Source: RGIG3009 sp045603285 (lineage in GTDB: Bacteria; Bacillota; Clostridia; Oscillospirales; Acutalibacteraceae). From it: a DNA stretch of 7,088 nt. Position numbers and translations under genes: made by a program. The stretch spans positions 1-7,088 of the forward strand of contig JAZULW010000138.1 in assembly GCA_045603285.1 (NCBI GenBank), in the 5' to 3' direction. Numbering within the stretch: the stretch's first letter is position 1; each line of letters begins with the position of its first letter. Below the pieces are notes generated by a model. The model had not been told where the DNA came from, did not search any database, and was given only the letters and a program-made list of their open reading frames with translations. Positions 1-4,890 of the stretch are shown here, piece after piece.

Positions 1-261
1 AAACAAGGCGGCGGCACCAAACACGTCACCGGCATACAAACGGTTCATCACAAGCGGTGCATCGCATTCGGAAGCGGTTTGTACCAATACGGTGCCGTAT
101 ATTACCAAACCAAGCGCGTTTTGAAATTGATGTTGGTCGTAAAGATGTTCGCCTTTTGCGTATGTAACCGTTTCGGATAATTCGCATTCTATTTTTTTAA
201 GTTGGGTATCGTCTAATCCTTTGAACAAAAAGAACGCATCTAAAGGGGCGGAAAAAACCAT
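1..261 (-). CDS. Crp/Fnr-family transcriptional regulator, N-terminal part (runs off the left edge)
   Basis: The 87 codons visible on the minus strand encode the start of a cyclic-nucleotide-binding-type beta-roll, as in Crp/Fnr regulators: an opening 'LFKGLDDTQLKKIE' segment (about residues 12-25), 'AKGEHLYDQ' (35-43), 'LGLVIYGTVLVQ' (50-61) and 'YAGDVFGAAALF' (76-87). The Gly residues at the strand turns are typical of the family. The C-terminal helix-turn-helix lies outside the window, so the effector and DNA target cannot be read. There is no N-terminal Cys cluster of the FNR iron-sulfur type in the visible part; only C26 and C66 are present, so classical oxygen sensing by a 4Fe-4S cluster looks unlikely. 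The start is set by GGAGG at 268-272, six bases upstream of the ATG. A promoter and a palindrome at its start site suggest autoregulation. The family call is fairly secure; the specific role is unknown. Confidence 0.82.
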   Translation of the reverse strand, partial: MVFSAPLDAFFLFKGLDDTQLKKIECELSETVTYAKGEHLYDQHQFQNALGLVIYGTVLVQTASECDAPLVMNRLYAGDVFGAAALF

Positions 262-275
262 AGCGCACCTCCAAC

Positions 276-291
276 TGTCCCATTTGGGACA
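276..291. promoter_or_regulatory. 16-bp palindrome at the regulator's start site, candidate Crp/Fnr operator
   Basis: The sequence TGTCCCATTTGGGACA has perfect 7-bp arms around a central TT. It sits between the -10 box of the minus-strand regulator promoter and its GGAGG, covering the predicted transcription start. Crp/Fnr proteins bind palindromes of about this length as dimers, and many regulate themselves. A site over the start would fit repression. That this regulator binds it is inference. Confidence 0.5.
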
Positions 292-296
292 ACTAC

Positions 297-325
297 AGTA
301 TACCTTCTTTTTCTTCAAAATGCAA
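297..325 (-). promoter_or_regulatory. SigA-type promoter of the Crp/Fnr-family gene
   Basis: Read on the minus strand, TTGCAT (320-325, -35) is followed after exactly 17 bases by TATACT (297-302, -10; 5 of 6 consensus bases). The predicted start near 290 falls inside the palindrome at 276-291. The leader is only about 30 nt long. Confidence 0.6.
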
Positions 326-330
326 TAGGA

Positions 331-348
331 AATAACAAAAATGTTATT
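331..348. promoter_or_regulatory. AATAACA-N4-TGTTATT palindrome between divergent promoters
   Basis: Perfect 7-bp arms flank AAAA. The element lies just upstream of both the minus-strand -35 box (320-325) and the plus-strand -35 box (354-359), a position suited to a shared regulator. I do not recognise the motif as that of a specific regulator. In AT-rich intergenic DNA it could be chance. Confidence 0.3.
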
Positions 349-353
349 AGAGA

Positions 354-382
354 TTTACTTTTTTCAATATATGTGATATAGT
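354..382 (+). promoter_or_regulatory. SigA-type promoter of the Thr-rich surface protein gene
   Basis: TTTACT (354-359) and TATAGT (377-382) are separated by 17 bases, and a TG at 374-375 gives an extended -10 (TGA-TATAGT). The predicted start is near 389, about 29 nt ahead of the ATG at 418. It diverges from the regulator promoter at 297-325. Confidence 0.55.
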
Positions 383-417
383 AACGTATATCTTTGGAAT
401 CAAGGAGTAATCAAGCT

Positions 418-2013
418 ATGAAACGAATTTTGGCAAGTATGGTTGCCGTGTTTCTTGGTTTAGGAATACTGGTATGCGGCGTTTCGGCCGATACGGTGTT
501 TGAATTTAGAGAAACGGCACGGTATCAACAGGATGAATTGTTGGCCATAGAATGGAATTATGACGAAGTTCCGTCGGAGGTTTCGGTGGCGGTTACGTCA
601 GTTTTGTTGGATAATGTACCGTGTATGGTGGATACTATGCAAGTGGGTATTCTTTACCTGAACATAGCAGAGTTGGCCCCCGGTTCACACACCTTGGCGT
701 GTCAATATACCGTTAACGGCACTCCTCAAACCAAAACGTTAGAACCGCTTGTGAAACAGGGCGCCGCCACCGTCACCCTGTCGGTTTCGGTAAATGAAAA
801 TGGTAACGCGCTTGTAAAAGCGGTGGATGGGAACGGCAATCCTGTTGCGGGATATACACTTCGCTTATCCGTGGGGGATATGGAGGGAATGTCCGCTAAA
901 ACCGATGCAAACGGACAATACCTTTCGCGTATAACGGCATCCTACGGCGAAACTGTTTCGTGCGAAGGTGTGGAAACGATAATTGACGGCGTTCCGTATG
1001 CGGCGGCGGCAAAAGTAGAGGTGGGCTTTTTAGCGCCAACGACCACCACGACACAATCGACAACCACCACGACGATATCCACTTCGGAAACAACCTCAAG
1101 TTCGGCGGCGGATACAACCACTACGGCGCAAACAACAACGGAAACCACAACAACGTCGATTGCCACAACCACCACGAATACTACGACGACATCGGAAGCA
1201 GAAGTGACAACCACCACTACCAACGGTACGATTCTGGGTGCCGGCAGTACGGAGCATAAAAACGATCGTGTGGCCTTGAACGTTTCGCTTGACAATCAAA
1301 TTTTAACGGCGTTTGGTGTTAAAGAATCGGTTTTCGCGAATAAAGCACGATTGCTTCTCACCAAAGACGATTACTCCAATCTTACCGATCGCGGTGTTTA
1401 CCAATTGATGCTCAATGTACTTACCAGCGAAAAGGTTCCCACCACGGAACAAATCCGTGCAGCGATCAACGCCTCTTCGCAATTGTCCAAAATGGAAGAT
1501 GCCGCTTGCAAAACGGTTACGTTCGATCTCTCGTTCTTAAAACTGAATCCGGTAAACGGTAAGGTAGTGCCCGTCTCGGCTTTGCCTTTGAACACAACAT
1601 ACATTGTGGAACTTCCTGTTCCTGCAGAAATGCAAGATGCACAGCAACTGGCCATTACATTTTTCAACGGAGAAACGTTAGCGGAACCGATACCGCTTGA
1701 AATTCAAGGAGGATGTTTTAGCTTGGAAATCAATTCGCTAGAGGCCTACACGTTAATTGCGCTTGGCGCCGATGAAATCGGCGGAGGAAACAGCAATTCC
1801 ATTTTGTTTATTGCACTTTTAATTGTCGGCATTCTGCTGTTGGTTGGCGCGGCTCTGTTGATATTTTTCTTTGTGTTGCGTAAACCTGAACCCAAAAAAA
1901 CGGCGGAAGCGCCTGTTTTCGTTCCCGACTTGTTGGATGAAAACGACATTTTCAGCGGTCGTGATGACATTTCGGAAATCAACCGTCGTCCTACCGATAA
2001 CACCAACAAATAA
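418..2013 (+). CDS. Secreted, membrane-anchored Thr-rich surface protein of unknown function
   Basis: The 531-residue protein has an N-terminal signal peptide (residues 1-24: Lys-Arg, a hydrophobic core, then a VSA cleavage motif before D25). Two predicted beta-rich, Ig-like segments follow, about 25-115 and 120-205; the second carries 'DGNGNPVAGYTL...TDANGQY', a pattern seen in Big-1/Cna-B-like modules. A 61-residue linker (208-268) contains 37 Thr. A further beta-rich domain (about 270-456) precedes a single transmembrane helix (462-487), Arg-Lys, and a 44-residue acidic cytoplasmic tail. There is no LPXTG sorting motif, so membrane rather than cell-wall anchoring is inferred. The ATG at 418 is chosen because AAGGAG (402-407) lies 10 bases upstream; an in-frame TTG at 394 would place that ribosome site inside the gene. 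No catalytic motif is visible. Adhesion, binding or signalling at the cell surface are guesses. Confidence 0.85.
   Translation: MKRILASMVAVFLGLGILVCGVSADTVFEFRETARYQQDELLAIEWNYDEVPSEVSVAVTSVLLDNVPCMVDTMQVGILYLNIAELAPGSHTLACQYTVNGTPQTKTLEPLVKQGAATVTLSVSVNENGNALVKAVDGNGNPVAGYTLRLSVGDMEGMSAKTDANGQYLSRITASYGETVSCEGVETIIDGVPYAAAAKVEVGFLAPTTTTTQSTTTTTISTSETTSSSAADTTTTAQTTTETTTTSIATTTTNTTTTSEAEVTTTTTNGTILGAGSTEHKNDRVALNVSLDNQILTAFGVKESVFANKARLLLTKDDYSNLTDRGVYQLMLNVLTSEKVPTTEQIRAAINASSQLSKMEDAACKTVTFDLSFLKLNPVNGKVVPVSALPLNTTYIVELPVPAEMQDAQQLAITFFNGETLAEPIPLEIQGGCFSLEINSLEAYTLIALGADEIGGGNSNSILFIALLIVGILLLVGAALLIFFFVLRKPEPKKTAEAPVFVPDLLDENDIFSGRDDISEINRRPTDNTNK
1039..1224 (+). repeat. Low-complexity Thr-codon tract (surface protein linker)
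   Basis: This stretch is built almost entirely from ACN codons (mainly ACC, ACG and ACA), encoding runs of three to five Thr broken by Ser, Glu, Ala, Gln or Asn. The codons vary, so it is a peptide-level rather than a perfect DNA repeat. Such Thr-rich linkers separate domains in surface proteins of gut Clostridia and are often glycosylated. Its complement produces spurious Val-rich open frames. Confidence 0.8.
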
Positions 2014-2021
2014 ATGACCCG

Positions 2022-2049
2022 AGAGAACCGAAAGTTATTTCGGTTCTCT
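2022..2049 (+). terminator. Stem-loop between surface protein and aminotransferase genes (terminator or attenuator)
   Basis: A perfect 12-bp inverted repeat (AGAGAACCGAAA, loop GTTA, TTTCGGTTCTCT) begins 9 bases after the surface protein stop codon. It is followed by TGTAG rather than a T-run, so it is a poor intrinsic terminator. It could be a partial terminator, an mRNA-stabilising 3' end or a processing site that sets different levels for the two genes. No convincing separate promoter for the aminotransferase is visible between it and the next start. Confidence 0.55.
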
Positions 2050-2076
2050 TGTAGTATCAAGGAGAGTAGACACATA

Positions 2077-3258
2077 ATGAATGTATCCGATAAAATGAAA
2101 AATATGAAACCCTCGGCTATTCGGGAAATTTTTAAAAGTTTAGGAACACCGAGTGCTATCTCGTTTGCGGGTGGTAATCCGGCACCGGAATCTTTCCCCG
2201 TAGAAGCGTTGTCCTCCATTGCGACGGATATTTTTAAAACAAACGCCACCGCGGCTTTGCAATACAGTGTGACCGAAGGGTATCCGTTGCTCAGAGAACA
2301 AGTGGCCGCGCGATTGAACACCAAATTCGGTGTGGACACCGCAAACAACACGACCATTATTACTTCCGGTGGGCAGCAAGCCATTGAACTTACGTGTAAA
2401 GTCCTTTGTAACGAAGGAGACGAAGTGATTTGTGAAAATCCCAGTTTTATTGGTGCTCTCAATGCATTTCGTTCGTTGGGTACTCGTCCCGTTGGCGTGG
2501 AATTGGAAGCCGACGGTATCAACCTTGCCGCTTTGGAAGAAACGATAAAGGCGCATCCCAAAGCACGCTTTCTGTATTTGATTCCCACATTCCATAATCC
2601 TGCGGGCATCACCATGTCGCTCGAAAAGCGGCGTGCCGTGTATGCGTTGGCACAACAGTATGATTTGGTGATTTTGGAAGATAACCCTTACGGGGACCTG
2701 CGTTTTTCGGGCGAAGAGTTGCCCACCATCAAAAGTATGGATACCGACGGCCGCGTGATCTATTGCGGGACGTTTTCGAAGATTCTATCGGCCGGGATGC
2801 GTGTTGGATTTGCGTGCGGTGCCGATGAGTTGATTCAAAAAATGGTGGTCGCCAAGCAAGTGGAAGACGTACATACCAACATTTTCTTTCAAATGGTTTG
2901 TGCGGAGTACATTCGGCAATACGATTTGGATGCCCATATTGATACCATTCGGGCGTTGTACCGTGAAAAATGTGAGCGTATGTTGGCAGCGTTGGATGCC
3001 CACATGCCAAAAGAAGTCACTTTTACGCGTCCGCAGGGCGGGTTGTTCTTGTGGTGCACTTTGCCGGAGTATGTAGACGTTGCCGCGTTGATTAAGGAGG
3101 CGGCGGCAGAAAAGGTGTTTGTGGTGACGGGGGCTGCGTTCCAATGCGATGAAACGGCTCCCACTCATGCGTTCCGCTTGAATTATTCTATGCCTTCTTT
3201 AGATGAGATTGACAAGGGAATTGCCTTGCTTGCGGCTATCGTTCGCCGCCATTTATAA
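2077..3258 (+). CDS. PLP-dependent aminotransferase, class I/II (2-aminoadipate/MocR-like fold-type I)
   Basis: The 393-residue enzyme is a complete fold-type I aminotransferase of the LysN / 2-aminoadipate aminotransferase-like group, which resembles the catalytic half of MocR/GntR regulators but here lacks the DNA-binding domain. Visible landmarks are 'SFAGGNPAPESFP' near the N-terminus, 'QYSVTEGYPLLREQVA', 'TSGGQQAIELTCKVL' (cofactor phosphate region), 'PTFHNPAG' with Asn174, 'LEDNPYGDLRF' with Asp202 and Tyr205, the Schiff-base Lys235 in 'GTFSKILSAGMRVG', and Arg367 in 'FRLNYSMP' for the substrate carboxylate. It probably moves an amino group between an amino acid (aromatic, branched-chain or aminoadipate) and 2-oxoglutarate in the cytoplasm; the substrate cannot be read from sequence. 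The ATG at 2077 has AAGGAGAG at 2059-2066. The frame is open back to an ATG at 2014, but that start would put the hairpin and the ribosome site inside the gene. Confidence 0.93.
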   Translation: MNVSDKMKNMKPSAIREIFKSLGTPSAISFAGGNPAPESFPVEALSSIATDIFKTNATAALQYSVTEGYPLLREQVAARLNTKFGVDTANNTTIITSGGQQAIELTCKVLCNEGDEVICENPSFIGALNAFRSLGTRPVGVELEADGINLAALEETIKAHPKARFLYLIPTFHNPAGITMSLEKRRAVYALAQQYDLVILEDNPYGDLRFSGEELPTIKSMDTDGRVIYCGTFSKILSAGMRVGFACGADELIQKMVVAKQVEDVHTNIFFQMVCAEYIRQYDLDAHIDTIRALYREKCERMLAALDAHMPKEVTFTRPQGGLFLWCTLPEYVDVAALIKEAAAEKVFVVTGAAFQCDETAPTHAFRLNYSMPSLDEIDKGIALLAAIVRRHL

Positions 3259-3270
3259 AAAGAAAAATAG

Positions 3271-3299
3271 GCGCCCCGTTGTAGTATACAATGGGGCGC
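3271..3299. terminator. Bidirectional intrinsic terminator between convergent genes
   Basis: A 13-bp stem (GCGCCCCGTTGTA / TACAATGGGGCGC, one G-U pair) has a 3-base loop. It is followed on the plus strand by a T-rich stretch (TTGTTTTTG, 3302-3311). On the minus strand the A-rich flank at 3257-3268 gives a T-rich tail. It therefore closes both the aminotransferase and the convergent E2-like gene, whose stop lies 12 bases beyond the stem. Confidence 0.88.
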
Positions 3300-3311
3300 G
3301 TATTGTTTTTG

Positions 3312-4202
3312 TCAAATCCAGGTATCCTCGGGGAATTCCGTGGGCGGAACTTCCAAAAGTTCGGGTTTTTTCAGCAAACGGCGGAACATACGGAATGACT
3401 CGGCATAATAGTGACCGTCGCAAATACGCTCATCCAACACAAGGCGGACACGGATAATTTTTTTAACCGTTACCGTGCCGTCAGCGGCGGCAACGGGAAT
3501 ACGCTCTTTTTTACCGATAGCCATAAACACCGAGGTGGTACCGAAATCGTAAATGTGGTGATAGATTGGTTCAATACCGATAGAGCCCACGTCGGTAAGG
3601 TAGAAAGACGTATGAAACGGGCTGATGGTGTTGATGAAATTGTTAAGCCAACCGCGATTGTCACAAAAAATGATGAAGTTCACAAAAGCGCGAACAATCC
3701 AAGCGGGGCAACGGTTTAGAATGTTGGCGGCAACGTCGGTTGCGTTTTCACCGTCGGCATCTTTTACTTCTTTTTCCATTGCTTCGTTGATGCGGTGATA
3801 TACGTCAAACACCGTATCGGTCTTTTCAAAATAAGGTTTTATGGTGGCTTCCAGGCCATTTTGATGCAGTTCGCGTTTCACGGTCATGGATGTTGAAAGT
3901 GTGTTGCGCGCATAGATCTTTCCGTTTATAACAAACCGATTAAGACGGGGGCGCAACACAAACATACGCATACACGCGGTTACAAACATATGATACAGAG
4001 AAAAGGAGGGCATATTATGTTCTTTACGCATGCGGCGAACATATTGTTCTAACTCATCAATTTCAATATAGTCGTCAAAAAAGACTTGCGAGTCGGAACG
4101 CTTTTTCATAATGTGGGGCATAACCGCGAAAACGGACTGCGTATGGCGCAGGCGGCGGCCGTCTTTTCGGTCGCCGAAACGGCGCTTTTGTGTTTGTGCC
4201 AT
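3312..4202 (-). CDS. Stand-alone 2-oxoacid dehydrogenase E2-type acyltransferase domain, catalytic His replaced
   Basis: The 296-residue protein matches the catalytic domain of E2 acyltransferases, related to chloramphenicol acetyltransferase. It has 'RRLRHTQSVFAVMPHIMKKRSDSQVFF', 'SLYHMFVTACMRMFVLRPRLNRF', 'FYLTDVGSIGIEP', 'TTSVFMAIGKKE' and a terminal 'LVLDERICDGHYYAESF'. E2 enzymes have D-H-R-x-x-D-G at this last site; here it is D257-E258-R259-I-C-D262-G263, so the general-base His is Glu while Asp and Gly are kept. It lacks the N-terminal lipoyl and E1/E3-binding domains, and no E1 or E3 gene is nearby. The basic N-terminus (residues 6-20) is an extra. Activity as an acyltransferase is therefore uncertain; a different acyl-transfer chemistry, a CoA-binding role or a structural role is possible. 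The start has GAGG/AGGTG at 4207-4214. The gene has its own promoter and shares its terminator with the aminotransferase. Confidence 0.85.
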   Translation of the reverse strand: MAQTQKRRFGDRKDGRRLRHTQSVFAVMPHIMKKRSDSQVFFDDYIEIDELEQYVRRMRKEHNMPSFSLYHMFVTACMRMFVLRPRLNRFVINGKIYARNTLSTSMTVKRELHQNGLEATIKPYFEKTDTVFDVYHRINEAMEKEVKDADGENATDVAANILNRCPAWIVRAFVNFIIFCDNRGWLNNFINTISPFHTSFYLTDVGSIGIEPIYHHIYDFGTTSVFMAIGKKERIPVAAADGTVTVKKIIRVRLVLDERICDGHYYAESFRMFRRLLKKPELLEVPPTEFPEDTWI

Positions 4203-4262
4203 AGTTCCTCACCTAATTCCCTCAAATTATTGTGTGATTTATCATATTGGCTATGCTGCACA

Positions 4263-4285
4263 TATATGTCCCGCAATGACAATAT
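4263..4285. promoter_or_regulatory. Imperfect inverted repeat in the leader of the E2-like gene
   Basis: TATATGTC and GACAATAT (7 of 8 bases complementary) flank CCGCAAT, downstream of the predicted start of the minus-strand transcript. It contains TGTCCC (4267-4272), the same half-site as the palindrome at 276-291, but the opposite half is not conserved. It could be an operator or a weak AT-rich hairpin. Confidence 0.22.
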
Positions 4286-4319
4286 GTACGAATATATGAC
4301 AAAAAACTACAACATAGAC

Positions 4320-4348
4320 AGTGTATCAAAAAAGGGGGTTTTTGTCAA
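4320..4348 (-). promoter_or_regulatory. Strong SigA-type promoter of the E2-like gene
   Basis: On the minus strand a perfect TTGACA (4343-4348) is followed after 17 bases by TACACT (4320-4325; 4 of 6 consensus). The spacer is made of runs of A, C and T. The predicted start near 4313 gives a leader of about 110 nt before the ATG at 4202, long for this window, leaving room for regulation in the leader. Confidence 0.68.
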
Positions 4349-4359
4349 GAAAGGGCAAA

Positions 4360-4383
4360 GGCCGCCGTGAATTCACGGCGGCC
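4360..4383 (-). terminator. GC-rich perfect palindrome, terminator of the micropeptide transcript
   Basis: A 24-base perfect palindrome (arms GGCCGCCGTGAA / TTCACGGCGGCC) can form a 10-bp GC-rich stem with an AATT loop. On the minus strand it lies 12 bases after the TAA at 4396-4398 and is followed by TTTGCCCTTTCTTG, a broken T-run. The next promoter's -35 box begins 11 bases on. The plus-strand side has no T-run, so termination of minus-strand transcripts is favoured. Confidence 0.6.
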
Positions 4384-4395
4384 GTAGGGGAAGCG

Positions 4396-4506
4396 TTAGC
4401 AGCAAGTATGGTTGCAGTCGTCATGGCAGTCGCTCAACAACAACAAGATGATGATGAATCACGCCCACGTGCAATCGTTACCGCAAAACAAGTTTTTCAA
4501 ACACAT
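4396..4506 (-). pseudogene. Second Cys-rich micropeptide gene with in-frame TGA at codon 16
   Basis: The start ATG (4504-4506) has GGGAGG (4514-4519) seven bases upstream. It encodes 'MCLKNLFCGNDCTWA', then TGA (4459-4461), then in the same frame FIIILLLLSDCHDDCNHTCC and TAA (4396-4398). Without any gap this aligns to the neighbouring intact paralogue: MC-L-K/R-NLF at the N-terminus, CTW at residues 12-14, a run of Ile/Leu, then Asp/Cys-rich residues. The TGA falls where the paralogue has Leu16. A single G-to-A change from TGG (Trp) would explain it, making this a recent nonsense mutant, an expressed 15-residue peptide, or a recoded gene. Downstream of the TGA there is no own ribosome site. 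Seven Cys occur across the full frame. TGA is an ordinary stop elsewhere in the window, so a genome-wide code change is not supported. Confidence 0.6.
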
Positions 4507-4545
4507 GCAAAAGCCTCCCACCGTACAGAAATGCCGATGTAGGGT

Positions 4546-4695
4546 TTAGCAGCCGCAGCCGCAGCCGCAGCCGTTCGTGGTGGGGACATATTGGTTTTCG
4601 CAGCAGCAGTCGTTGTCGTCATTCAAAAGAAGAATAACGATGATGAAAAGTAACCACGTGCAGTTGTTGTTGCCGAACAGGTTTCTGAGACACAT
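4546..4695 (-). CDS. Cys-rich single-pass membrane micropeptide, 49 residues, family not recognised
   Basis: The 49-residue peptide starts at an ATG with a perfect AGGAGG (4705-4710) nine bases upstream. The frame is open further upstream to 4812, but only this start has a ribosome site. Its order is 'MCLRNLFGNNNCTW' (1-14), a hydrophobic run LLFIIVILLL (15-24), an acidic stretch NDDND, three adjacent Cys (30-32), then a tail ending in four Gly-Cys pairs (42-49). Nine of 49 residues are Cys. The layout suggests a membrane-inserted peptide with a metal-binding or disulfide-forming tail. It resembles, in general style only, the tiny hydrophobic or Cys-rich peptides common in spore-forming Firmicutes; a sporulation role is inference. 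A paralogue follows 39 bases downstream on the same strand. I cannot assign a function. Confidence 0.72.
   Translation of the reverse strand: MCLRNLFGNNNCTWLLFIIVILLLNDDNDCCCENQYVPTTNGCGCGCGC
4549..4572 (-). repeat. Four perfect GGCTGC hexamers encoding a Gly-Cys tail
   Basis: Four identical hexamers (GCAGCC on the plus strand) encode the last eight residues of the intact micropeptide. Perfect identity at the DNA level suggests recent expansion or slippage, so the tail length may vary between strains. The paralogue at 4396-4506 lacks this tail. Confidence 0.85.
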
Positions 4696-4744
4696 AGTGC
4701 GTGACCTCCTTTCTTTTGAAAACACCTTTTTGGTGCTTTCATTC

Positions 4745-4771
4745 CATACTATGTGGGGAAAAGAGGATGGT
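4745..4771 (-). promoter_or_regulatory. Possible SigK-like promoter for the micropeptide pair
   Basis: On the minus strand AC (4770-4771) is followed after 16 bases by CATAGTATG (4745-4753). The mother-cell sporulation factor SigK recognises AC, about 16 bases, then CATANNNTA; one base differs here. No good SigA -35/-10 pair was found in this stretch. The predicted start would leave a leader of about 40 nt. The motif is short and could be chance. Confidence 0.25.
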
Positions 4772-4857
4772 GATTGATAAAATGAAAAAACGAGAAATTC
4801 GGAGATAATCAAAGAAAATGGGAGATAGATTTAAAAAATCAAAAGAGGAGGATGAGG

Positions 4858-4874
4858 TTTGACTTTTTTTGACT
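4858..4874 (-). promoter_or_regulatory. CtsR operator 1 (heptad direct repeat)
   Basis: On the plus strand TTTGACT (4858-4864), TTT and TTTGACT (4868-4874). On the minus strand this is AGTCAAA-AAA-AGTCAAA, fitting the CtsR consensus RGTCAAA-NAN-RGTCAAA. It lies 51 bases before the ctsR start codon and would mediate autorepression. Confidence 0.92.
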
Positions 4875-4890
4875 TTGACTTTCTTTGACT
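4874..4890 (-). promoter_or_regulatory. CtsR operator 2, overlapping operator 1 by one base
   Basis: On the plus strand TTTGACT (4874-4880), TTC and TTTGACT (4884-4890); the minus strand reads AGTCAAA-GAA-AGTCAAA, again a full match to the CtsR consensus. It shares base 4874 with operator 1, so four heptads lie in 33 bp and the two boxes are offset by 16 bp, about one and a half helical turns. Confidence 0.9.

Noticed and set aside
394..417. TTG start eight codons upstream of the surface protein ATG
   Set aside because: It would place AAGGAG inside the coding region and prefix the signal peptide with a non-typical segment; the ATG at 418 fits better.
942..1295. Minus-strand open frame rich in Val
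   Set aside because: It is the complement of the Thr-codon linker and has no ribosome site or recognisable domain.
2014..2076. ATG at 2014 as start of the aminotransferase
   Set aside because: The added 21 residues would encode the hairpin and ribosome site and do not look like family sequence; it also has no ribosome site of its own.
4459..4461. TGA read as Trp through an alternative genetic code
   Set aside because: TGA terminates mcsA (with a coupled ATGA start of mcsB) and the E2-like gene, and Trp is encoded by TGG throughout.
4321..4542. Plus-strand open frame antisense to the micropeptides
   Set aside because: It has no ribosome site and no family resemblance; the minus strand carries two well-formed starts and a paralogous pair.
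4549..4572. Short tandem repeats as a CRISPR or replication iteron
   Set aside because: The hexamers are contiguous, without spacers, and lie in frame at the end of a coding sequence.
4852..4872. Mini-ORF MRFDFF after GAGGAGG over the CtsR operators
   Set aside because: The ribosome site lies too close to the ATG, it would precede the predicted transcription start, and its sequence is dictated by the operators.
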